In this document: one piece after another, positions 1-9,169 of the stretch
How positions within the stretch are numbered: position 1 is the first letter of the stretch
How the letters are laid out: each line of letters opens with the position of its first letter
Source of the DNA: an uncultured Pirellulaceae bacterium
GTDB taxonomy: Bacteria; Planctomycetota; Planctomycetia; Pirellulales; Pirellulaceae
Direction: 5' to 3'
Assembly: GCA_905480545.1 (NCBI GenBank)
Contig: CAJQQR010000212.1
Coordinates: 1 to 39,727, forward strand
Length of the DNA: 39,727 bases
Program-made: the position numbers and the translations under genes
Notes under the pieces: generated by a model
What the model was told of the DNA's origin: nothing
What the model saw: the letters and a program-made list of their open reading frames with translations, nothing else
Databases searched by the model: none

Positions 1-507
1 CGCATCCGATAGTGCTTGTGCGCAAGCATTGTTTAGCAAATTTACCCGGCCCAATTTGCTCTGGTCTGCTCGACCGCAATACGCTTCTTAATATCTAAGA
101 GGTAACATTTAACTATGGCGGTACGTTAAATTCTGAAAAATGACTCTCTAGAAAACTTTGTGTGACGGATCAAAGCGAACAAGGAAACGGGGACAGAGTG
201 TGTTGGGATAAACCGGTATGGAATCGAGAATGAAAGTTTCTTACGAAGAAGATGTAGCCGATCGCTTCGGCCTTTAGCGGAGGGGCGGACCGGGTGACCG
301 TTCTGTCTTGAGCGTCCGTGCGAAGGGCAACGCAGGCCAGCCATTGAGCTTCGAAATCAGCATTTCCGTATGCCGATCCAGTCCTGTCAGGGAGAAGGCC
401 ACAATGTCGCTGCCGCTTTTGACAGAATTGTCAATTAACTGGACCTGTCCCTGTTTCCTTGCTGTCCCTGTTTCCTTGTTTCGGCTTTCTATCCAACCGA
501 TAGGCGT
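1..507. other. Non-coding left flank with repeat remnants
   Basis: I find no convincing gene here. A small hairpin (tgcttg, loop tgcg, caagca) lies near 12-27. The phrase tgtccc(c/t)gtttccttg occurs twice directly at about 446-477 and once inverted at about 177-195, so the block looks like debris of a repeat family. The right part (427-446) shares 20 identical bases with 30979-30998. Reading frames on either strand look like chance: no family motif, and no codon preference like the neighbours. Confidence 0.5.
427..478 (+). repeat. Element-end repeat, copy 1 (RAYT-associated)
   Basis: Positions 427-446 (attgtcaattaactggacct) are identical to 30979-30998, with looser similarity for about 15 bases to the left and about 35 bases to the right. 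At the second site the repeat lies just upstream of a decayed REP-associated transposase. This copy is therefore probably a solo end of the same element family. It sits just beyond the 3' end of the 508-5181 gene but does not alter that gene's stop codon. Confidence 0.55.
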
Positions 508-3500
508 CTACCTGGTTTGAAACAATTTACTCAGTGCGATTTCGCGAACCATTGAACGAACTCGAAAGTCATTGACTTTCAGTTTGGCGACGAGCTTTGC
601 AACGTCATCGGCATCGGAAAACTCTATGGTTCGACCAAGAGCGTAAGCCAGCATCGATTCGATCAACTCTTCAGCCAGTTGTTCATCTTGCAGTAAAAGC
701 ACTTTTTTTAACTCTTTCACATTTGCGAACACTGTTCCATCGGGCAGTGTTCCTCCTGGTTGAATCGGTACCTGATTACGCCCCACCTTCTCCGTGTCAC
801 GCCAGATTCCAATCGTATCGAAGTTCTCCAATCCGAAACCAATCGTATCCATCTTTTTGTGACACGAGGCACAAACGGCTTGGGCTTGGTGAAGTTTGAC
901 CATATCGCGGTTCGTCTTCGGCGTCGTGGAAGCCGCACCCAACTCCGGCACATTTGGTGGCGGTGGTGACGGCTTATCGTGTAGCAGCTTTTCCATCACC
1001 AACGCTCCGCGAATGACGGGCGACGAACGTTCGCCGTTGGAGCCGGCAATCAGAAAAGCCGCCTGGGTCAGCATCCCACCACGCGGCGAATCGTTGGGAA
1101 GCATCGCCTTTTGGAATTTTCCGTTTTTGGGGTTGGGTAGGTCGATACCGTAATGCACGGCGAGGGCCGAATTGATTGTCACAAAGTCGGAGTCAATCAG
1201 GTTGGACGCTGGCAGATTTTCCTCGATCAGGGTGCCAAAGAACTCACGCACTTCCTGCTTGGCATCTTGCCGCACACCTTCGTTAAACTGAATGTGTTGT
1301 CGATTATTGACGGTGATCGCGTCATACCGATCTAGTTCGGCCCATTGACTGATAAAACCGTCACGTAATCCTCGCACCTTTGGATCAGCCAACAGTCGAT
1401 CAACCTGCTGTGAATAGACGCCAACATCGGAAAGGTCCGCTGCATAGAGTTCATCGTCAGGCGGAGAACTCCAGAGGAAATACGAAAGCCGAACGGCCAG
1501 TTCACGGTTGTCGAGTTGTCGAGCCGAAGTGGTTTCAGCATTGGTGTTAACCGGGACTTGTTCATGAATGAAAAGGAATCCGGGCGACGCGAGGATGATT
1601 CCCATCACTTCGGTCATCGCACTTTTGTAGTCGAGCCCAGCCGCACGATTTTTTTGGAACAAAGCATGTAACTGGTCAATGTACAACTGCTCCGGGGTGC
1701 GGCGACGAAACGCCTCAAAGGCGAACTGCTCAATCAAATCGCGTGCTTGGCCATCATCTCCGAGTATCGATTGCCTAACGCCTGTGGCAACACCCGGATA
1801 AAGAATCTCCTCGAAGCGTGGTCGTTGATCAGGGTAGAAGGGGCCCTCGATCTCCAGCCAGTCAATCCATATTGCCGCTCGCGGATCCGTCCGATCTCCG
1901 GGACCCTCCAGTCGATTTACGTAGCCGATCATCGAGTTAATTGTGTTGTCCGGCACGTTTTCCCGTATGTTTACTGCCAGGTGGTAGCGGTTCATTGGTT
2001 GTCTAACTCGCAACTGCACCGTTTCGGGATTTTCGGGTGTTCCGGCGATTGGAAGTGTGCCACGAATTTGGTCGCGATCCCAAATGCGAACGATCTTTCG
2101 CAAATCGTGATGCTGCCCAACGACGCCGCCTTTAATCCGAATGAGATATTCACCACGAATGTCGATATGCTTTGAAACGCTTACCCATTTGGCGACATCG
2201 CTGTTGTATACACCAGAATCAACTAACGGATATTGCAGATACTGACGCCGAATTTCAGCTCGGGAATCCCACTGTCGGAAGACAACTTCCATTTCACCTT
2301 CATCTTTAAAACCCATCTCCATCCACGACTTGCCCGCCTTCTTCATTGCCATTTTACGATCCAAATCATCCAGTTTTTCGCGCATCTTTTTCGTTACACG
2401 CTGCTCTGGTTCGGTTCGGCTAACGGATGAAACACGCCTACGCTGCGTATTGAACTTAAAGCCTTCCGAAGCGACCTTTCTGCCCAGTTCCAAATACTTG
2501 TCAAAATGGCTCGACGTAAAAAACTGCTCGGCGCCGACGGTATCAAAAGTCGCAATTTCACCATCCTCGGGAATGTCATCCGGTAGGACATCAAAGCCGA
2601 ATAAGTCGCGAATCGTATTGGAATATTCCCGTCGATTCAGTCGACGCATCTTAATCTCGCCACCGTGATCGGTCAGACGTCGGCGAGCTTCAGAAACCGC
2701 TCCTGTGAGCGCGTCCAATGCGTTAGCCAATTCGTCCTGCGTTGGTTGATCGGCTTCTTCAGGCGGCATATCGCCACCGTTCAATTGATCCAAAACGTCT
2801 TGCCAACGCTGGGCGTTATCGTTGTTGGTAATGCGGTAATCTAGTTCGTCAAAACGTACCTGACCCTGCTGCTCGCTGGGGCCGTGGCACTTGATGCAGT
2901 ACGTTTGCAAAAAAGGTTCCAACTTCGCCCGTGCGTGCGGCAAACCAGCAACCTTCCAGCGGTTTGTAGCCGATGTCTTTGCAGTAGCAGTCCGCTGCAG
3001 GTAAGCGCCGCCCCAACTTGCATGGTCGCCGTCGCGATTGCCATCCGATTGCGTCACAATCAAGGTCAGAGTTTTAGCGTCTTTGACCGAGTGGATAAGT
3101 CGCCGCCGTTTGCTTCCGTCGTGACTCCGCGTCGGCCCACTGGTCCAAACTTGTTTTTCATCGACCAGAATCTTCATTTCGATCTGGCCATGGTGGGAAT
3201 CGTCTGGGCCAGCGACCACGCTGAACGTCTCGTACTTACCGCCAAGTGGGAAAACGAGTTTCGAATCCGCATGCACGCCCAACCCACGCTTGTAAATCGT
3301 TCCACCCACACGAATCGGACCACCCTCCCAAGCTTTGTCATTAACTACTTTTAAAAAGCTTTCGGCGTGGCTTGCCAACTCTTTCGTCAGATAGACTCGG
3401 TCATCTGGAAGCATTTGCCGAGGTTTTTTGTTATCCGCTGTTTCGTTTGGGGGTGGGATTGCCGGCACAGCCCATTTGAAATCCGCAAACACAACTTTGG

Positions 3501-5181
3501 TGATGTCAGCCCCTTTGGCCGGGTTAATGTCGATCCGCTTCGTGTTACTCCAGTCCTTCAACGATTGCTTGTTTAAACGGTTGATAAAAAGATTGGCCGG
3601 AAGCGTTTTCTGCTGCCAATCATCTGACGCGGTGAAATCGACAGTGGCACGCGAGTGATTGTTCACCGACAGGACAAGTTTTTGGGGCTGGGTACAGTAG
3701 AATCGGAAAGAGAGTTGCCCGCCTTGGGGAGCCTTCCACTTTGGATCGCTAAATTGTTGATTCAGTGTTCCGCGATTGCTTAAAATACGAAATCCTTTTA
3801 CTCCGCCTTTGCCTTGAACGGGTCCGGCATTTGTCCAAGCCTCGCCGGCGCCACTCAAGTCGGCAGAAGGTTTGTCGGTGGCTTTTGCGTTTCCGAGCCT
3901 GGCGGGAATCGCAGCGGTAAATGGTGAGGATCGTACGACTCTGTTGTCGTAACGAATGTTCGCGAATGCAAATACGTAGTCTTCCACATTCATCACAGGC
4001 ATTTGGCCCAGCCACGAATCGCCATCGCGTTTGACTTCGACATCCCGCCAAGCACGGCCGAAGCTGACCGGGTTCTTTAGGGCGTAATACATTTTCAATT
4101 CGCGAACTTGTTCTGGGTCAGCAGGCGATACACGTAGCTCTGGTACTCCTCCGGAATCGAGCGATATCCTTGAATCGGCTTGTTGTGGCCAATGAATTTT
4201 CTTTCCTAGCACGTGCTTCTGAAGCCACAGCTTTGTATTCTGTCCAATGTCGGTCGTGTCGTGGTGCCCGCGCGGTTGATGCGCAAATGACCAGGGAACA
4301 TTCGCCGGCAACATTTTGAAAGTTTGTTCACCGCGTTCGTGTCCACCATGATGATCGTTAGTGCCGTTCAGCCAGAGCGTTGCTGCGGTGATTTGCAGCG
4401 CATGGGATTGCGGCGCGACCGCAGCGAGATAGAGTTTTTCTCCCGGAGTCGGTTTCGTTTCACTCGACGGTTTGTTGTACATCCAGACACTTCGCGAACG
4501 ATAATACTCCAGCCACCCGATCCCGAAGTAGGCAACGACGGCTTTGACACGCCGATCGGTTGCCAGGTTCCACATGATCGTCCCGCCGTAGGAGTACCCT
4601 TTGGCGCCAATGCGGTCGCGATCGACCTCTTTTTGCGCGAGCAGATAACTAAGAACCCGACGTTGAATGATATACCAAAGGTAGTCGTCGGTTTGCCTTG
4701 GATCGGTAATGAAAGAACCATCGGGTAACTTCGATTTAACACGGTAACCAATCTTGGTGTCCATGTTTCCGTAGCGAAGCTTGTCTGGATACTTCGTAAA
4801 ATGCACGCGTTGGCCAGTCTTGCCACAATAGTCATGGGACATGACCGCCCAACCGTCGTTTACGTAATCGTTGTCGATGCTCGGCGAGCTCATCCAACCA
4901 TGAACATTCAACAACCCCGGCGCGTTGGTTACGTCAGCTTTGACCGCATACTTGCAGAAGACGCGAACTTCTTCGCCAAACACATAAGCACTAATGTAGC
5001 TTTCTCGATAGAAAACGCCGGCTTTGGTCTCCTGTCGGATGACCTGTTCATTGAAATCGCCATGGTTCGGGTCAAAGTCCGCCCAGAGATCCCGGGGAGT
5101 GGGCAATGCCGACTGCGCCAGCAGCGAACTACCGCATGAAAGCAACACGGTGATGACGATGAGTTTGTGAAGTTTACACAT
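508..5181 (-). CDS. Secreted alpha/beta hydrolase-NPCBM-cytochrome c/DUF1592 fusion protein
   Basis: This 1557-residue protein is built from several exported modules. Residues 1-23 are a signal peptide ending LLAQ. Residues about 30-330 are an alpha/beta hydrolase of acetyl-xylan-esterase/PqaA-like type, with nucleophile Ser197 in GYSYGG, Asp276 and His306/307 as the likely triad. Residues about 590-735 resemble an NPCBM (glycosidase-associated, carbohydrate-binding) domain. A planctomycete cytochrome c segment follows with C762-I-K-C-H766, then DUF1587 (from MRRLNRREY, 845), a DWLEIEGP-type beta domain (about 915-1115), DUF1595 (1145-1205), DUF1592 (RLSYFLW, 1231), DUF1588 (1365-1460, with a second CxxCH at 1437-1441) and DUF1585 to the end. 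It lies 125 bp downstream of a DUF1552 gene on the same strand, its probable partner. Most DUF1592 proteins lack the N-terminal esterase, so this fusion is unusual. Domain names follow family motifs; the substrate is unknown. Confidence 0.88.
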   Translation of the reverse strand: MCKLHKLIVITVLLSCGSSLLAQSALPTPRDLWADFDPNHGDFNEQVIRQETKAGVFYRESYISAYVFGEEVRVFCKYAVKADVTNAPGLLNVHGWMSSPSIDNDYVNDGWAVMSHDYCGKTGQRVHFTKYPDKLRYGNMDTKIGYRVKSKLPDGSFITDPRQTDDYLWYIIQRRVLSYLLAQKEVDRDRIGAKGYSYGGTIMWNLATDRRVKAVVAYFGIGWLEYYRSRSVWMYNKPSSETKPTPGEKLYLAAVAPQSHALQITAATLWLNGTNDHHGGHERGEQTFKMLPANVPWSFAHQPRGHHDTTDIGQNTKLWLQKHVLGKKIHWPQQADSRISLDSGGVPELRVSPADPEQVRELKMYYALKNPVSFGRAWRDVEVKRDGDSWLGQMPVMNVEDYVFAFANIRYDNRVVRSSPFTAAIPARLGNAKATDKPSADLSGAGEAWTNAGPVQGKGGVKGFRILSNRGTLNQQFSDPKWKAPQGGQLSFRFYCTQPQKLVLSVNNHSRATVDFTASDDWQQKTLPANLFINRLNKQSLKDWSNTKRIDINPAKGADITKVVFADFKWAVPAIPPPNETADNKKPRQMLPDDRVYLTKELASHAESFLKVVNDKAWEGGPIRVGGTIYKRGLGVHADSKLVFPLGGKYETFSVVAGPDDSHHGQIEMKILVDEKQVWTSGPTRSHDGSKRRRLIHSVKDAKTLTLIVTQSDGNRDGDHASWGGAYLQRTATAKTSATNRWKVAGLPHARAKLEPFLQTYCIKCHGPSEQQGQVRFDELDYRITNNDNAQRWQDVLDQLNGGDMPPEEADQPTQDELANALDALTGAVSEARRRLTDHGGEIKMRRLNRREYSNTIRDLFGFDVLPDDIPEDGEIATFDTVGAEQFFTSSHFDKYLELGRKVASEGFKFNTQRRRVSSVSRTEPEQRVTKKMREKLDDLDRKMAMKKAGKSWMEMGFKDEGEMEVVFRQWDSRAEIRRQYLQYPLVDSGVYNSDVAKWVSVSKHIDIRGEYLIRIKGGVVGQHHDLRKIVRIWDRDQIRGTLPIAGTPENPETVQLRVRQPMNRYHLAVNIRENVPDNTINSMIGYVNRLEGPGDRTDPRAAIWIDWLEIEGPFYPDQRPRFEEILYPGVATGVRQSILGDDGQARDLIEQFAFEAFRRRTPEQLYIDQLHALFQKNRAAGLDYKSAMTEVMGIILASPGFLFIHEQVPVNTNAETTSARQLDNRELAVRLSYFLWSSPPDDELYAADLSDVGVYSQQVDRLLADPKVRGLRDGFISQWAELDRYDAITVNNRQHIQFNEGVRQDAKQEVREFFGTLIEENLPASNLIDSDFVTINSALAVHYGIDLPNPKNGKFQKAMLPNDSPRGGMLTQAAFLIAGSNGERSSPVIRGALVMEKLLHDKPSPPPPNVPELGAASTTPKTNRDMVKLHQAQAVCASCHKKMDTIGFGLENFDTIGIWRDTEKVGRNQVPIQPGGTLPDGTVFANVKELKKVLLLQDEQLAEELIESMLAYALGRTIEFSDADDVAKLVAKLKVNDFRVRSMVREIALSKLFQTR

Positions 5182-5306
5182 AGAGGTTGATTAGAGGGCG
5201 GAGGAATATCGACGCAACACGCTTGCCACCGAAGTCAATAGTCGACGAGCAGACTCAGTCGATCGTGTCCGCAAAACTAAATTTTGCGTACGTAAAACAA
5301 CAACCA

Positions 5307-6614
5307 TTAACCCGAAATCAATTCAGGAATCGTGCCTGTGCTGTGGCTAAATGAATCCACTTGCAGATTGGCCTGGTTCATTAACGTCAGCCAATAATTC
5401 GCCAAAGGCGTGTCTTCATCGGGAAGGACAATATGGCGTCCGTGCTTGATGTCTTTCGCACCGCCACCCGAAAGAATCGCGGGCAAGTTTTTTAACTCAT
5501 GTCCGGAACGCAGATTGGTTCCATAACTCACAATGCAATTGTCATACAATCGGCTGCCGTCGGTATCTTTTGCCTCTTTCAGGCGATCAAGGAAATGGGC
5601 GAACAACGACGAGCATTTCTTATCGCGTTCACGAGATGCAAGGGTCCGCGTTTTCGAAAACCCATAGTGACTGAGAGAGTGTGCTTTGAGCTTGATGCCC
5701 ATTCCTGCCAGCAACGAACAGACCGGCTGACGATACGTGACCACTCGCGTCGCGTCGGTTTGCAGCGCGATCACGATCATATCATACATCAGGTGGATCG
5801 CTTCTTCGCCCGTCAGACCCTCGCTCGGCGCGTCGAAAGGAGCCTGTGGCTTGGGGGTATCCGCCCACCTGGCCTGACGCTGGAGACCTCTTTCGACCTG
5901 GCGGACACCGGTGAAGTATTCGTCCAATTTTTCCTGGTCGCCCCTACTGAGCGTACGTTTCATTCCGCTGCCATCGAGACGAACAATATCAAGAATGCTT
6001 TGCCGTTTGGTTAATCGCGCATCGAGTTCTTCGCGAGAATCGTTTGGGTTGGCAAACAACGTGTAAAACAGATCGATCGGTCGCATGATTCCAGGTATGG
6101 GATTGCCCGAGTCATCCCATGCCAGCGAAAGCCCGCTACCGTGTCCCGAATTTTGCCCGCCATCGACTTCTTTGGCCGCAAGCGTCAGTGATGCGAAACG
6201 TGTTTTTTGACCAAGGTGTTTTGCTAGCAACTGGTCGCAAGAAATTGAATTGTGGAATCGCTTTCCCGGTGTCCCCGCGACGTTGGCTCCTGTCAGATAC
6301 GAGAGACTGCCGCCGTGCGGATTGGTCGCACCAAGGTTCGTCAAATTGCTGACCATCGTGATGTCGTCTTGGTGCCGCTGCAGTGGGGCCAAACCTTCGG
6401 TCATACCGATTTCTGAAAAGCGACCAGCCTTCGTTGGATAAAAGGTGTCTTTCGTAAAACCGAATCCACCACCTAGAAAAACGACTCGCTTCGGTGGCCT
6501 CGCCGCAACGGCTTTGGCCGTTGCAAACGTTTCCAAAAACGGAATTGCCAGAACCACACTGCCGATTCGGAGAAATGAGCGACGATTCGTAGAGTCAGTG
6601 TGAAATCGTTTCAT
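5307..6614 (-). CDS. DUF1552 family exported protein
   Basis: The protein has 435 residues. I start it at 6614 (MKRFHTDST) because the Tat-like signal NRRSFLRIGS plus hydrophobic stretch follows at once. The open frame runs on upstream to 6842, but that stretch encodes low-quality residues over tandem repeats. DUF1552 landmarks visible in all four paralogues of this window are present: a KRVVFLGGGFGFTKDTFYP-like opening strand, LDEYFTGVRQVE, IVIALQTDATR, HSLSHYG, and a C-terminal GGG...HGRHIVLP...TPLANYWL segment. Function is unknown; the family is characteristically encoded beside DUF1592 cytochromes, as here (508-5181 follows on the same strand). Probably exported folded through Tat. Confidence is high for the family and low for any enzymatic role. 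Confidence 0.9.
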   Translation of the reverse strand: MKRFHTDSTNRRSFLRIGSVVLAIPFLETFATAKAVAARPPKRVVFLGGGFGFTKDTFYPTKAGRFSEIGMTEGLAPLQRHQDDITMVSNLTNLGATNPHGGSLSYLTGANVAGTPGKRFHNSISCDQLLAKHLGQKTRFASLTLAAKEVDGGQNSGHGSGLSLAWDDSGNPIPGIMRPIDLFYTLFANPNDSREELDARLTKRQSILDIVRLDGSGMKRTLSRGDQEKLDEYFTGVRQVERGLQRQARWADTPKPQAPFDAPSEGLTGEEAIHLMYDMIVIALQTDATRVVTYRQPVCSLLAGMGIKLKAHSLSHYGFSKTRTLASRERDKKCSSLFAHFLDRLKEAKDTDGSRLYDNCIVSYGTNLRSGHELKNLPAILSGGGAKDIKHGRHIVLPDEDTPLANYWLTLMNQANLQVDSFSHSTGTIPELISG

Positions 6615-7619
6615 AAAAATTCCGAATCCTCGATCGGTAAGTTTTGCCAATGAAGGATGTCCAGGTTTGGATCGATCTGTTGACAGGCTGCGCCAAAGTG
6701 GGACGAAAAGGTGTGGGGTGAGACAGTGTGGGGTGAGACTAAAATCCGATACATCCCTATTTCTAAGTTTAGTTTCATGCATTGAAAAAGCAAATACCGC
6801 TTGGTGCTTAAACCCGAGAATACGCAAGCATAAAACCATCACGCGTCCCTTTTTCTGGCGACAAGCTGGTTATTCCGATTGACAGGCGTGTGCACGCGGC
6901 GATGTCTCAACGCTAAACAAATTCGCTAACCGTTTTCGAGCTGGAATCGTGGCATTGGGGAGACCGAGATTGAGTGGCTGACCGTAGTGAAATAAATAGT
7001 GAAATAAAGCGCACATCATCGAGCAGCTTGGACGTCAATCCGAAAAATTTAACCAACTGGACAAGAGCAATTGCGATCTTGCACCCGATCGAACCGAATC
7101 AGAAAATCGATGCGGTGACCTAGTCCTTCGGGTCAAAGAACTGACACGACATTCTTGAACACGCTGAAGTGCTTGTGCGGAATAGCCTTAATTGGCGTCG
7201 CGAATTTCTTATCGTCGCTGCTATGTCTTTTGGCCGCCTCCACTGACGTCTAATTAAAATTCGGCTCAATTCAAAAAAGCTCGACAATTTAAGCTGGCGA
7301 GCCTTTCTTTTTCGTCAGAGTGAAGCGTGTTTTCATCACTCGGCATTTCTTGTGAATTGAAATCGCTGCACTCACCTTTCCCATTCGGGTGTCGAAAAAG
7401 GCTCAACGCCGCCAAAAGACACATAATCGTTGCACTCACGCACCTGAGTTCCGTGACGGAAATGCTGTAAAATATCAGTTTACTCGTAGAAAGATGTGAC
7501 CGCCGGGCGTTCTCGCGGAATAGGTTATAGAGCACAGATTTGCGGCCACAACAGATCGAGTGAACCACCGTAAAAAACATTGCCCCACTGTTTAACCTGA
7601 CAATTCCGTAATCCAATCC
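6615..7619. other. 1-kb divergent intergenic region
   Basis: This gap separates the leftward DUF1552 gene from the rightward sigma-factor operon, so both sets of promoters must lie here. Besides the 6711-6740 repeat it contains a perfect tandem of a 12-bp unit (tagtgaaataaa) at 6985-7008. I see no consensus sigma-70 pair that I would defend. A long minus-strand frame at 7266-7853 crosses the sigma gene antisense and has no family features, so I do not call it. Confidence 0.5.
6711..6740. repeat. Two tandem 15-bp repeats
   Basis: Two adjacent 15-bp units (gtgtggggtgagac followed by a or t) differ only in the last base. They lie about 95-125 bp upstream of the start of the minus-strand DUF1552 gene, hence probably in its leader or promoter region. 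No known operator matches. It could be a regulatory site or simple slippage. Confidence 0.6.
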
Positions 7620-8141
7620 ATGCTGAACCCGTTGGACGAAACCCGATTCATTGAAGCGTTGACGCGGCACCAGCCCGCTCTGGAAGCGTATTGCCACGCC
7701 AATCTCGCCAACCGCGATGATGCCCGCGAGGTGCTGCAGGCGACTTGCGTGAAATTGTGGCAGAAGGCAGCGGACTGGGACCCGGAAACCGAATTTCTCC
7801 CTTGGGCATTCACGGTGGCGCGATTCACGATCCTTTCGCAATACCGCGATCAAAATCGCGATCGCTTATTTTTTGATGAGGATGTGATTCAGGCGTTGGC
7901 GGAGAAAACGGAAGAGGTCGCAACCGCGTTTGATGAGCGGCGTGAAGCACTTGTCAGGTGCATGAGTAAACTCAATCAGCAACAGGCAGATCTGCTCCAC
8001 AACCATTACACAGCCAACCAAAGCCTGCGGGAAATTGCCGAAGCATCGGGTCGCGGCCTGAGCGCGGTAAAAATGACATTGTTGCGCATTCGCCAACGAT
8101 TGAGCGTTTGTATTGAAGGCGAATTGAGAACCATGCCGTGA
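7620..8141 (+). CDS. ECF RNA polymerase sigma factor, Rhodopirellula/Verrucomicrobium type
   Basis: The protein has 173 residues. Residues about 10-85 form a sigma-70 region 2 (RDDAREVLQATCVKLWQ, then PWAFTVARFTILSQYRD), and residues about 108-170 form region 4 with a helix-turn-helix (LREIAEASGRGLSAVKMTLLRIRQRL). There is no region 3, as in ECF factors. It redirects RNA polymerase to target promoters. The stop codon overlaps the next start (GTGA, 8138-8141), so the two products are translationally coupled. As first gene of a run of seven it probably controls its own cluster, which fits planctomycete ECF loci; the target promoter itself is not identified. Confidence 0.93.
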   Translation: MLNPLDETRFIEALTRHQPALEAYCHANLANRDDAREVLQATCVKLWQKAADWDPETEFLPWAFTVARFTILSQYRDQNRDRLFFDEDVIQALAEKTEEVATAFDERREALVRCMSKLNQQQADLLHNHYTANQSLREIAEASGRGLSAVKMTLLRIRQRLSVCIEGELRTMP

Positions 8142-9121
8142 TAGAAAAACAACTACTAACTTTGCTCCAAGAAGTCCGGGATGACCGCGACGAAGCTGCG
8201 CGAACGGAACTCAATGAGCTGCTTCGCAATGATTTAGAAGCTCGCAGCATCATGGCAAAGATGCTGGTCGACGAACAGGCTCTCATCAGTCATTTACGTG
8301 ATCAAAGTATCGTATCGATCTTGGAGCCCGAGAGCCAAGGTGTATCCAGGCCGTCGCCAAGCCGACCGGCCTTGCGGTTGTTTGCCTGGCCCCAACAAAT
8401 GGCAGCTGGTCTCATCGCGGGTGTTTTGGTGGGCTTGTTCGGGATGGGAATGGTTTGGGCCATCGGTTTACCAAAGTCGCAGGCCAGATTGGTTCATGTG
8501 TCAAATGGTTCCTTTGAGGATTCGGTGGGTCCTATTGATATCGGTTTTCCATCGAACTTTGGCGGTTGGAGCGGGGATCCTGCGGAGGTGATCGTGGAGT
8601 CCGACGGAAACCGGGCATTGCGCTTTCTTGAAACTGCCAACGTCACCGGCAATCCGAACGGCGGGGCCTCGGCTTGCAATGTTTTTCAGATCATTGATCT
8701 GTCTTCCCTTCATCAACAGTGGGATACGGAAAATCCAGAGGCTCAGGTTACCTTGGAGCTTTCCGCCAGGTTTCGTCGAGAGTCAGCTTCCAACGATGCT
8801 CAGCTGCCCAAGCTCCGGGGAGGGCTGACGATCCATCTCTATCAGGCCGAGCCCGAGTCGATCGGTGAGGCCTGGCCGCTTGTGATCCGAGACGCCATCG
8901 CAGTTGGGAACAAAACAATCAGGCTTGAACCCGGTGAAGAATCGGCGACCATTTCCGCCTCCTGCATCCTGGCCCCGAAAGCAACCATTGCCCTTATTTC
9001 CGTTAACGCTCATACGCGGATACCAACGAAGACCCCGATCCCTCTTGGCGGCTATTTCGTGGATGACGTCAGGCTTACCGTGATCAAACAACCGATTTTT
9101 CCGGTCCGCTTAATGCAATAA
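8138..9121 (+). CDS. Membrane-anchored anti-sigma/sensor candidate with jelly-roll-like outer domain
   Basis: This protein of 327 residues starts at a GTG that overlaps the sigma factor stop codon. Residues 1-85 are charged and presumably cytoplasmic (LLQEVRDDRDEAARTELNELLRN resembles the helical N-terminus seen in planctomycete anti-sigma/FecR-like proteins). Residues about 87-110 are one transmembrane helix (GLIAGVLVGLFGMGMVWAIG). The rest is a beta-rich outer domain beginning VSNGSFEDS, reminiscent of carbohydrate-binding jelly rolls and ending YFVDDVRLTV. There is no zinc-anti-sigma HxxxCxxC motif. Its position directly behind an ECF factor and its topology suggest that it senses an outer ligand and holds the sigma factor. 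That role is inference; the family assignment is partial. Confidence 0.75.
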   Translation: MIEKQLLTLLQEVRDDRDEAARTELNELLRNDLEARSIMAKMLVDEQALISHLRDQSIVSILEPESQGVSRPSPSRPALRLFAWPQQMAAGLIAGVLVGLFGMGMVWAIGLPKSQARLVHVSNGSFEDSVGPIDIGFPSNFGGWSGDPAEVIVESDGNRALRFLETANVTGNPNGGASACNVFQIIDLSSLHQQWDTENPEAQVTLELSARFRRESASNDAQLPKLRGGLTIHLYQAEPESIGEAWPLVIRDAIAVGNKTIRLEPGEESATISASCILAPKATIALISVNAHTRIPTKTPIPLGGYFVDDVRLTVIKQPIFPVRLMQ

Positions 9122-9169
9122 AAAGTGTACCCCTTGAAATTTACCATCAAGTCACTTGCTACCGATAAC

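Noticed and set aside
126..344. 72-residue minus-strand frame at the left edge
   Set aside because: Low-complexity, lies in repeat debris and resembles no protein I know.
6615..6842. N-terminal extension of the DUF1552 gene at 5307
   Set aside because: The 76 extra residues are encoded across tandem repeats and precede the Tat-like signal, which should be N-terminal.
7266..7853. 195-residue minus-strand frame across the sigma-factor start
   Set aside because: Its right third is antisense to the conserved sigma region 2, and the rest has no family motif or signal.
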